NCBI RefSeq assembly: GCF_014356525.2 | Contig: NC_052511.1 | Coordinates: 9,692,638 to 9,756,637, forward strand | From: Nilaparvata lugens | Lineage: Eukaryota; Arthropoda; Insecta; Hemiptera; Delphacidae | Length of the DNA: 64,000 nucleotides | Direction of reading: 5' to 3' | In this document: piece after piece, positions 55,290 to 64,000 of the stretch | How the letters are laid out: the number at the start of each line of letters is the position of its first letter | How positions within the stretch are numbered: the stretch's first letter is position 1 | Translations under genes and position numbers: made by a program | Notes under the pieces: generated by a model | What the model saw: only the letters and a program-made list of their open reading frames with translations | Told to the model about the DNA's origin: nothing | The model's database searches: none

Positions 55290-55600
55290 AACCTGCTGTA
55301 TAAATGAGTAGCCATTGAAGTGAGGATTCAAACACACTGGAGCCGCGAATCAAACACTGCGCAGCAGGACTTTACTTATTCTCACTGTCACAATTCCTTA
55401 TAAACGACACCAATGCTCCACGCATCTAACCAATGCTGAACGTTTAAAGTGAACTACACTTGCAAAACGTGTGGATGCACCGAAGTAAGGCTCACTTAAA
55501 ACTGTCAGCACATCTTATGAAAAATATCAATGCTTCCCGTTCAAACAATGCTGACAGTTTGAAGTGGATCTCACTGTAGAAGGTTAGAGAGGATGTCTCG
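55290..55600. repeat. Less AT-rich block with internal repeat
   Basis: aatgctgaacgtttaaagtg, aactacact (55430) and aatgctgacagtttgaagtg, gatctcact (55549) are diverged copies ~118 bp apart, each followed by a similar context. Possibly a dispersed repeat; only this copy is in the window. Confidence 0.4.
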
Positions 55601-56085
55601 AGACACCTCGTTGGAAAACTTTGAAGGGTGGGGGGGTCGGTAGGGGGTGTCTGAGATGATTTATCCCACCTCGAGAACAGGATAAATTATTTATCTGTCC
55701 GTGGTAACCGGGTACAGTGTGCAGTTTGCAGTGTGGAGGATGAATACATCCAACACAATCAACATTGCCCTGGTAACTCTTTGAACTCTCTAGCTAGCGC
55801 AGTGCCCATATTCTCAGACTTATAGCAAGCACCGCCTATACTCTCAGACACGTTTGTTGTAGTACTAGAAAGTGTGGAGAATAGAACGAAAAACTAGTGA
55901 GAAAGAGGTGGAGGAGATGGAAATTGCGAGAGAAGGAGAACAAAGGGGAATAAAATGAGGAAGGAGTTACTTTGAAGGTGTAACCATATCTACTTCAAAT
56001 GATAGGAGTTACCACTTCAAACAAGGAGAATTAATTAAATCACCTATATTCTTAGACACGTTTGCTGCAGTACTAGAAATTTATT
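55601..56085. other. Unique stretch, no gene recognised
   Basis: Contains a G-rich run (gggtgggggggtcggtaggg, 55625-55644) and two related blocks (gcccatattctcagacttat; gcctatactctcagacacgt; also 56040). No gene. Confidence 0.35.
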
Positions 56086-56358
56086 GATTGATTGAGTACT
56101 TTATTCATGTAGATTGCAATATATACTGGCTTATATACTTATATACAATAGCTTACAATACAGTAAAAGTATAGATGAATTTACATAATATAGACTAAGA
56201 AAATAATTATTGAACTGTATATGATATGAAAAAAGCAATTTGGAATAACTATAGATAATATTGTTATGCATCTACATAAATTTGCGGAGCTTTTGACATA
56301 TCAATGTCCATTCTACGGGAAGAATATTCAAAATATCCTTCCCACTAACTCTCTACCA
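56086..56358 (-). repeat. LINE 3' UTR, subtype 1, copy 3 (minus)
   Basis: Complement of the 44398/49166 units: starts (plus) attgattgattgagtacttt, attcatgtag and ends ccttcccactaactctctac. Confidence 0.78.
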
Positions 56359-57239
56359 AAAGTGAAGAGGTAAAGAAGAAAATTGTGGTTTGATGAAGGT
56401 GAGAGAGAAACAGTAAAGGGGAGGGATAGTAAAGGAAACTAGAGGAGGAGCACAAGACGTTAGAGATTAGATTCATGTAACAAACAAGAGATAAGAGAAT
56501 ATGTATGGAGAGAAATTTAAGAGAAATAAGAATGACTGGATAGAGAGAGAGAAAACTGCCAGTCTCGTGCATGAGAAAACGAAAGAATGTGTTGAAGATT
56601 TTATCGATCATAACTATTTTCTCCCTCAATTTCAGAATGAGTAAGGTCTAAGTTAAACCCGAGATGAAGGAGAGGAAACATAGGGAAGGTGAGTGAGCAA
56701 GATAAGGAACTTAGTAGATGAGTAACTCAGTATTAAAAATGCGAGAAAATGCAAAAAATACCAAACTTGAAATTATAGTGGATAAGAAAATATACTAAAT
56801 ATGATAGTAATTTGGAACATGGGAGAATCTCAACAAAAATGAATAAAAAGGTTGTGGAGAGGTTGAGGAGTGACACGTCCACAACATCAACAAAATCATC
56901 AACATCAACAAAATCATCAACATCAACGAAAGAAACATCAACATCAAAGACTAGAATTGGGAATGAAGGGAGAAAAGTGGGGAAGAAATTATAGATGTAG
57001 GATATTATTCTTTAAATCAATATCCTGATACATATCAATAAAACTTTTTAATTCCACTCATTCACATTTTACATTTTCTTAATCTATTCATTGAGCTTTA
57101 CTTGTGAAAACTAACTTGTTTATTTATTTAATTAACGATGTTGCTTTTTGAATTAATCACAGGACTACTTTCATATGATGATATTATATCATACGTCAAA
57201 ATAGAATTACCATCGCTAAGATCTCATATCCTACATAGA
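56359..57239. other. Purine-rich unique stretch with a minisatellite
   Basis: 56880-56952 has catcaacatcaacaaaat repeated about three times; it creates the Thr/Ser-rich frame 56812-56994. The minus frame 56345-56629 (94 codons) is Ser/Phe/Leu-rich and unrecognised. 57.0-57.24 kb is AT-rich. Confidence 0.45.
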
Positions 57240-57242
57240 TGA

Positions 57243-57385
57243 TGATTATTTATTTATTTATTAGAACAGTCACAAACACGATATTTGGAAAGAGAAACAG
57301 GCAATCGCCCAAAACTTCTTCAATTCCTTGATTTTGGCACATAAATAGTCCAAAGTGAGGTTAAGTTTAAAATTTCTGTTTTCAC
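57243..57385 (-). repeat. LINE 3' tail (minus)
   Basis: Plus strand reads tttatttatttattagaaca..aacaggcaatcgcccaaaac, ttc..catttggac-like reversed. Complement of the TTTTGGGC..GCCTGTT tail. Confidence 0.6.
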
Positions 57386-58173
57386 CAAAGATTAACACTC
57401 AGAGAATACGTATTCGAGATATGACTGATGAATTTTGAATTTCGAAGGGTTGATAAGAGCCGGAAATAACACTAAACAATCCGAAAGTTTCAATAATATT
57501 GGAATAAGCTTGAAAATTTTGAGCAGAAAAATTAAAACCACTATCACTGCAACTATCAGCTGATTATATACTGAGAAGTAATAGCAACAACAGTCAACTA
57601 CAAGACAAAGGAAGTGTAAAACAGAATGTGAAAACCTGAAAACTAGTATGAGAAATTATACAATATCATAGCGAGGAGGATCATGAATACCAGGAGAATA
57701 GAGGGGAAGAAGATGAAAAAAAGAGGAATAAAAGAGATCAAATGAAGAATGAAAGAGAAGAAAAAGTCTATGTAGGAGAAGAAGGTGGTGAACACGTCAA
57801 TTTATAAGGTACAAAAAACTTTAGCAAAGGGAATAGAGTTGTCCGATGTGCTATATTTATGGAAATACTGGTTCTTAACACAACACTACAAAGAGCACGA
57901 GTGTTGCAGCTCATAAATAAGTTGTAGTGCATTTTGATATTACTAGCTCACTTTTGGTTTCTGATGTGCGTGGTTTGCCAAGAGCTCTTCAACTGGATAA
58001 ATAATGGGATGAACTGTATTGAAGAATAAAATCCTCTACCCAAATATTTCATTTCATTTATTGTATAAAACACTACAATCATAATATAATTATGACATTG
58101 GAGGAAAAACTAGGCTGAGCCTGTACTATTTCTCTCCAAAAATTTGAACATAAATGACTCTCGTGAAGTGTGC
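57386..58173. other. AT-rich stretch, no gene recognised
   Basis: 57.66-57.80 kb is purine-rich (gaagaaaaagtctatgtagg). No gene seen. Confidence 0.35.
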
Positions 58174-58587
58174 TGTATATGATAGATAGACTGATAGATT
58201 GATAGTTTGATAGATTGATAGATTGATAGATTGATAGATTGATAGATTGATAGATTGGTAGATTGATAGATTGATAGATTGATAGATTGGTAGATTGATA
58301 GATTGATAGATTGATAGATTGATAGATTGATAGATTGATAGATTGATAGATTGATAGATTGATAGATTGATAGATTGATAGATTGATAGATTGATAGATT
58401 GATAGATTGATATTTTGATATATTGATAGATTGATAGATTGATAGATTGATAGATTGATAGATTGATAGATTGATAGATTGATAGATTGATAGATTGATA
58501 GATTGATAGATTGATAGCTCGATAGATTGATAGATTGATAGATTGATAGATTGATAGATTGATAGCTCGATAGATTGATTGATATGA
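58174..58587 (-). repeat. (GATTGATA)n satellite, ~50 units
   Basis: An 8-bp unit repeated almost without error over ~410 bp, with a few variants (tggtagat, gatagctc, gatattttgata near 58410). Because 8 is not a multiple of 3, all three minus frames encode the same repeat INLSIYQS. This explains the overlapping 166-192-codon open frames there; they are not genes. Confidence 0.97.
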
Positions 58588-58945
58588 TAGATTGATTCCT
58601 GATCGCTTGTGTCCAAAGAATATCAATATCTATTACCTCAGTTATTGCGTCCTTCATGCTTCAACTTGCTTACAAGAGAGTCCTTGTGAACTCTTCAGGA
58701 CATCAAATTATATATCCCAATTCACATAAAATACCTGTATTTTGTGAACTTATGCATTATAGAACTAATCAACTTAAGAAATCAAAACTTTCCATCTAGA
58801 TCCATCGAGACACAATATTATCGATAACCAATATTAAGATATCACCTTGCTAAGTTCACTCACCTGCCTTTTATTTATTTCTGCAAGGCCATATAAGCTT
58901 CATCTCATCACAAATGAGTTATTTTCTGCTAGTTTCGACAGTTCC
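58588..58945. other. AT-rich stretch, nothing recognised
   Basis: No gene seen. Confidence 0.35.
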
Positions 58946-59049
58946 TAATTCATGTACTTATTGGCTTATGACTGCAAATGCATGCACGTATTACCTAGTT
59001 TTTAATTTAAGAGTTTATTTCATTGGAAATTTTTTGAGATTTTACATCT

Positions 59050-59612
59050 ATCCTATTATATTAAGCGAGCAATTTCTGTATTTATATATCTGGTTATTTT
59101 TATAACTGGCTATTTATGTTTAACGGATCTCGAAAACGGCTCTAACGATTTTCACGAAATTTGGAACATAGTAGGTTTACTTTTTGTGTAGTTGAGAAGT
59201 TAATATTGTGGTAATTATTCATATTGAATGAAAAAGACTAAGAAATTGTCAAAAACACAGATTTATAACCGGTTTCGGTTATTACACCGGTCTTTCTAAG
59301 TATCAATAAATCTGTGGTTTTTGACAATTTCTTAGTCTTTTTCATTCAATAGTAGGTTTATGATATAACGATTCGATTGCACTAGGTCTCATCCTTGGAA
59401 AAACTCGTTGAACGACATTGAAAGGATAATTTACCCTTGGCTGAAACAGCTGTGTGGATATTAAAAAAGTGAGTGAGCGAGTGAGATGTGAAAAATCAAA
59501 ATATCGCATCCCCGAAATTCATAAGATGACATATAATTATGAACACGATCATTTTAGAGAATTGTGTTCTGTTTATCAAAAATAACGAGCGAAGCTCGGT
59601 GCCCCGATATTT
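59050..59612 (+). repeat. GATATT-ended repeat, copy 5, with nested foldback
   Basis: ATCCTATTATATTAAGCGAG, CAATTTC to the hairpin CGAGC-GAA-GCTCG and GTGCCCCGATATT. It sits between tandem units (gattttacat|..|tgttcatgaactg), which gives its borders without an evident target duplication. It carries the foldback at 59180. Confidence 0.82.
59180..59348 (-). mobile_element. Foldback element with 12-bp target duplication, copy 3
   Basis: 169 bp, internally shortened palindrome. On the minus strand it runs tgaatgaaaaagactaagaa to ctcaactacacaaaaag. Flanked by atagtaggttta at 59168-59179 and 59349-59360; other copies of the host repeat have a single tagtaggtttat. Confidence 0.9.
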
Positions 59613-60300
59613 GTTCATGAACTGAGCAGAAGAATTTGCCAGCGATGAATGAGTGCAAAATGTGCATTTGTCAGCTGACTGCAAATGCATGCGCCTTCCT
59701 AAATTTTATTTTACAGGTTATTACATTGTAGATTTTCAGGGAATTTTTTGAGATTTTACATTTTTTATGAACTGAGAAGAACAATCTGCCAGCAATGAAT
59801 GAGTAGCCAGATGACTGCAAATGCATTCACACATACCTTCCTGTTTTTTTTTATTTTGCATGTTATTTCATTGGAGATTTTCAGGGAATTAATTATTCTG
59901 GAGATTTTACACCCATTGTGCATGAACTGGAAAGGAGAATCTCTCAGCAATGAATGAGTGGCCAGATGACTGCAAATATGCACAATAATTTTACCTTTCT
60001 AAGGTGCAAGTCTAGAGTGTATAAATCTTCAGAAAAATGACAGAAAAAATATAATTTCTGATAAAATAAATATAATTATTCCTATTTTGATTATTTCTTT
60101 TACAAATTTTGTGTGGTCACCTTTAATTGAAGATTCTTGTTCTACATCTCGCCATCATTGAGTTAGGTTAATATAATAATTTTACCTTTCTAAAATTTTA
60201 GAGTTTATTTCATTGGAGATTTTTAGGAATTTTCCTGGAGATTTTACAACCATTGTGCATGGGAAGAAGAATCTGCCAGCAATGAGAGGCCAGGGGAGAA

Positions 60301-60424
60301 ATTTGGAACATAAATTTCCAGGTTAAGGATAGCCATAGCCAGTGGGTATCGCCGCAAGCACAACCCTTGCCTTCGCCGAAGAATATATTGTGCCTTCTTT
60401 CTTTCCCTTCTCATTTCTCTCTCT
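60301..60424. other. Short unique stretch
   Basis: agccatagccagtgggtatc, gccgcaagcaca; no gene called although short frames run through on both strands (60244-60444, 60342-60662). Confidence 0.3.
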
Positions 60425-61450
60425 TTCTCCCCTCTCATACACACTCAACTCTCTCTCTCTCTCTCACCCTGGTTTTAACCTCTCTTACTCACACTCTCAC
60501 ACACTTTCACTCTCTCTCTCTCTCCTCCTGTTCATAACCACTCTTACACTGTCACTCACTCTCTCTCTCTCCCTCTTATTTTATAATTCATCACAACCCG
60601 GTCGTGTGTTAATGAGAAGGATATTTTATATCCTTATAAAAGAATCGACAATTATTTGTTGAAACACCGCCGATTTATGAAGTTACATCACATTATTATA
60701 CTATCGTTATTCTAATTGTATTCTATATTATTTTATTCTCATTGATTAATTATTTATACTTTGTGAAATTCGTTGAATAACTAGCATTATTGTCATTTTA
60801 TGTAAATTAGTGTATAAGCCAGTAAATATTGTAACATATATAAATAAAGAAATTTAATCTAATCTCTCTCTTCCACTCACTCTTTCATTCACTATCACAC
60901 TCTCTCATTCTCTGTCTTCCTCTCACACACTCAAACACTCTCTCACTAACTCTCTCTATCTCTCTATCATTAATTCTTTCTTTCTTTTTTCTCTCCCTTA
61001 TTTCCCTCCTACTCATTCTCTCTCTTTCTCTCTCTCACTCTCTCTCACTCACACACATTCTCTCTCTCTCTCTCTATCATCTATCTATCTCTCTATCATT
61101 CTTGTTTTCTCTTCTTCTCTCCCTTATTTCTCACTTATTCTCTCTCTCACTCACACTCAATATCTCTCTCTATATCTATCTATCTCACTATCATTCTTTC
61201 TTTCTCTTTTTCTCTCCCTTATTTCTCTCCTACTCAATCTCTCTTTGTCTCTCTCTCACTCACACTCAATATCTCTCTCTATATCTATCTATCTCACTAT
61301 CATTCTTTCTTTCTCTTTTTCTCTCCCTTATTTCTCTCCTACTCTCTCTCTCATTCTCCCACTCTCTCTCTCTCTCACTCACACACACACTCTCCATCCC
61401 TTTATCTTTATTTCTTTCTCATTTTCTCTCCCTTATTCCTCTCTCCCGGC
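60425..61450 (+). repeat. CT/CA microsatellite field
   Basis: (tc)n, (actc)n and (tatc)n runs with a LINE 3' UTR inside (60593-60868). A ~112-bp unit (ctcactcacactcaatatct..cattctttctttctcttttt) is duplicated at 61145-61255 and 61256-61366. The Ser/Leu-rich frames to 120 codons are translations of this. Confidence 0.92.
60593..60868 (+). repeat. LINE 3' UTR, subtype 2, copy 2
   Basis: Near-identical to 44044-44316; ends atataaataaagaaatttaa, tctaatc and then the CT field. Confidence 0.78.
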
Positions 61451-61800
61451 GATCGAGTACGTAGTAGCTCGAACCCCCAGCTTCATTGTAGCCTTATCAA
61501 TGCACAACAAGCCGGGGGTTGGAGACCCCCCCCCCCCGACCTAACACTAAATCCCACCAGTTTGTCGAATGCCTCCGCCGTAACTCTTTCAAATAAACCC
61601 GCGTCTTGCCGCAATTATTATTTATGGGCAATTAATTTTTTGTCGCATATTTCTTCCGGCAGGCAAATTGGATTATTGGTCGCTGCCTTGTAGCTTGCAG
61701 CTAGCCTACACTGGATAACGCTACTGTTATCTTATATGTTCGTGAAGAATATGAATGGTCCGTTCCAAAGGGAGGGAGCTGTTATTTTCCCGAGGTAAAA
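61451..61800. other. Candidate conserved non-coding block
   Basis: Less AT-rich, repeat-free apart from a (C)13 run at 61527-61539. 61.60-61.66 kb reads cttgccgcaattattattta, tgggcaattaattttttgtc: TTTATGG (posterior Hox/Abd-B-like core) next to CAATTA homeodomain cores. Regulatory role is inference. Confidence 0.3.
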
Positions 61801-62484
61801 CATTGTTTCGGAGGAGGAAACATTACATATTTTTGTGACCACTCCCAACAGTGAACATAGATTCATCACATTTCACTTGAGACCAATATCCAACTTGAAA
61901 ATCTGGTGTGGCACACTCACACAACTTTCCTTGCTCATTGAACTGTAAGCCCCATTCTTAAACGAGAATAATTTAGGCGAATAACATAATGACGATTGGC
62001 GGCAACACATTTGAAACTACAATCAGACTTATATATATGTGTATATTTTATATAATTGATTTCAGAGTACTTTTTCCTGTGTGTAAATTTATTGTGAAAT
62101 TCGATGATTTTTCTAAAAGTCGTCAAAACAGCTGTTCTACAGATGTTAATTAACTGTTTCATCTGAAGCTTTAGTGATAAAATCTGGTGTGGCGCATCAC
62201 ACAACTTTCCTTGCCGTTATGAAAATTGATCACCTGACGCTAGTGTACTCGCGCATCTCAAGTCTACTATTCAAAGATATGAGACAGCTGGTGATAGGTC
62301 AATAACGCTGGAAACACACGAGGTCTGCTATCTCTTCGTAGTGAATGATTTAATAGAACCAACAGTTGCCAACAATTTGCAATTTAATAATTACATTTTC
62401 TCAAATTTCAAGCTTATTTTCAATTTTAGGTGAAAATGTTACTGGATATTAATTGAAGAGATTTTCATGCTCGATCTTTTCCAC
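61801..62484. other. Unique stretch, no gene recognised
   Basis: Contains a small duplicate (aatctggtgtggc.cac.cacacaactttccttgc at 61899 and 62181). No exon called. Confidence 0.35.
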
Positions 62485-62857
62485 AATAAATTTTTTGTTT
62501 AAATTATATCTGATACCTGATAATTGGGAATCTAAAATCAAACTTTGCATAGATGGGGCGGAGCTCCTGAGATTTTTACATATATGGGACTTGTGGCAGT
62601 TGATAGAGCTTATCGATGACTATTATAGGTATAACTTTAATCAAAATCGTTGGAGCCGTTTTCTAGAAAATCGTGGAAAACCCTGTTTTTCACAACATTT
62701 TCGCCATTTCAGCCGCCATCTTGGATTGCATTTGATCTAAATTGTTCGTGTCGGATCCTTATAGTGTAAGGACCATACGTTCCAAATTTCAAGTCATTCC
62801 GTTAACTGGGAGATGAGATATCGTGTACACAGACGCACATACACTCATACACACACA

Positions 62858-62921
<64 letters not shown>

Positions 62922-63061
62922 ACACATACAGACCAATACCCAAAAACCACTTTTTTGGACTCAGGGGACCTTGAAACGTATAGGAAACTTGGAATAAGGG
63001 TACCTAATTTTTTTGGAAAGCAATACTTTCCTTACCTATGGTAATAGGGCAAGGAAAGTAA
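62485..63061 (-). mobile_element. TACTTTCC element, copy truncated at one end
   Basis: Complement of 18929-19539: tgataattgggaatct..gatggggcggagctcctg..gatgagatatcgtgtacaca, a (CA)n run (62842-62916), ggactcaggggaccttgaaa and the terminal foldback ..ggtaatagggcaaggaaagta. The opposite terminus is missing. Confidence 0.8.
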
Positions 63062-63808
63062 AAACATATTATTTGCTAAGTTTATTTGCAAAGTAAATCA
63101 ATCTGCCTAATTACTGGTATAACTGCTTTCTATTTTTGTGCACACTAACCTCGACTATGTGTGTTCTTTTTATAAACTGTTCTACCTACCTACCTCAAGC
63201 ACGAGAAGGAGATTACAAAGTCCATTTCTCAAGAATGGAGTGAACCCCCCATTAGTTTTCCAGAAAGAAGACCCATGCCAGTTGATAGAGCTGATAAATA
63301 ACTATGCATGGTATGAATAAAAAAAAAATTGATCAAGTCATTTTTGAGAAAATCGTGGAAAACATGGTTTTTTAGTAATTATCCGCCATTTTTCTCAAGA
63401 ATATTACGGAGCTCCTGAAATTTTCTCAGAAATGAGACTCATGTCAGTTGATAGGGCTTAGAAATAGCTATATATGGTATAAATTTGAAAAAAATCGTTT
63501 GAGCCGTTTTCGAGAAAACCGTGAAAAACATGGTTTTCTGAGAATTATCCGCCATTTTGAATTGAATTTAATTGAATTTTTTATTGTCGGATCCTCATGG
63601 TATAATGATATTAAGTTTGAAATTTCAAGTCAATCGGTTGATTAGGAATGGAGTTATCGTGCTCACAGACATACACATACACAGACCAACACCCAAAAAT
63701 CATGTTTTTGGACTCAGGGGACCTTGAAACGTATAGGAAACTTGGAATAAGGGTACCTAATTTTTTTTGGAAAGCAATACTTTCCTATGGTAATAGGGCA
63801 AGGAAAGT
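63062..63808 (-). mobile_element. TACTTTCC element, diverged copy
   Basis: Two diverged stretches (63275-63400 and 63440-63570) repeat the gttgatag.gct..agccgttttcgagaaaa-type block. The copy ends with ggactcaggggaccttgaaa and gggcaaggaaagt. No perfect terminal repeat on the left; limits approximate. Confidence 0.65.
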
Positions 63809-64000
63809 TTGCGTATTTACGGCGAAACGCGGTAATAGATTTTCATCAAATTTGACTGGTATGTTCCTTTTTTAATTGCGCGTCGACGTATATACAAGGC
63901 TTTTGGAAATTTTGCATTTCAAGGATAATATAAAATAATGAAAAAAGAGCCTTCTTCATACGCCGATATTAGAATAAAAATCGGACTATAGAATTATTCA
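63809..64000 (+). repeat. ACGGCGAAACGCGG repeat, copy 3 (runs off window)
   Basis: gcgtatttacggcgaaacgc, ggtaatagattttcat..cgccgatattagaataaaaa, matching 10.13 kb onward. Starts right at the end of the preceding element and is cut by the window edge. Confidence 0.8.

Larger units (their letters stand above)
58946..60300 (+). repeat. Diverged ~150-bp tandem units, interrupted
   Basis: Units share tgactgcaaatgcatgc.c, ttatttcattggagattttc, agggaatt..gagattttaca and atgaactg.gaagaa..ctgccagcaatgaatgag: about 58950-59049, 59613-59760, 59765-59925, 59930-59995 and 60190-60290. A GATATT repeat is inserted at 59050-59612. Confidence 0.75.

Noticed and set aside
58079..58657. Overlapping minus-strand frames of 166-192 codons
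   Set aside because: They are the three-frame translation of an 8-bp satellite and have no coding meaning.
60342..61544. Ser/Leu-rich frames up to 120 codons
   Set aside because: CT and CA microsatellite translations.

Overview
This window looks like gene-poor, AT-rich insect DNA from a nuclear genome dense in transposable elements. I would place it in Hemiptera, possibly a planthopper, because of the repeat families and because an animal mariner relic and several animal-type LINEs are present. That placement is inference; no complete host gene identifies a species. No prokaryotic features (operons, CRISPR, IS elements) are seen. No long host coding sequence could be identified. Nearly all open frames are fragments of retrotransposons, translations of simple repeats, or frames in low-complexity purine/pyrimidine-rich DNA.

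Layout. 0-17 kb: copies of a repeat ending in GATATT, one carrying a nested Helitron; AGGTGCG-type MITEs; a diverged ~220-bp tandem array split by a SINE fragment and a large TTAA foldback (7.9-9.7 kb); a tRNA-derived SINE (13.0-13.2 kb); a CATAG-type MITE (13.4 kb). 17.2-20.6 kb: a ~1-kb tandem duplication, one copy holding a Helitron and the other the empty site. 21-26.4 kb: a palindromic TA element, a 484-bp duplication, LINE remains, a second Helitron family with a nested MITE, and a mariner relic. 27-28.3 kb: a plausible core promoter and one candidate spliced exon, the best hint of a host gene. 29.7-30.9 kb: the 3' end of a LINE. 31-38.8 kb: unique, less AT-rich DNA mixed with MITEs. 39.6-40.7 kb: a ~205-bp satellite. 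42-44.7 kb: LINE ends and trinucleotide tracts. 45.4-49.5 kb: Helitrons nested in or next to LINE tails. 50.1-54.2 kb: a ~1.8-kb segmental duplication whose copies differ by two datable insertions. 54.9-64 kb: LINE fragments, an 8-bp (GATTGATA)n satellite, ~150-bp tandem units, CT microsatellites and copies of a TACTTTCC-terminated element.

The main biology is a layered record of insertions. Because repeats sit inside other repeats, many pre-insertion sites can be read directly. They show Helitron A inserting without target duplication (3 of 3 copies). They also show a foldback family with exactly 12-bp target duplications (3 of 3), CATAG MITEs with 7-bp duplications, AGGTGCG MITEs with TTA/TAA, a foldback with TTAA, and a GGGAC MITE with 8 bp. 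Several unrelated families end in hairpins capped by a GCGAAGC-like triloop, some with tandem G.A pairs.
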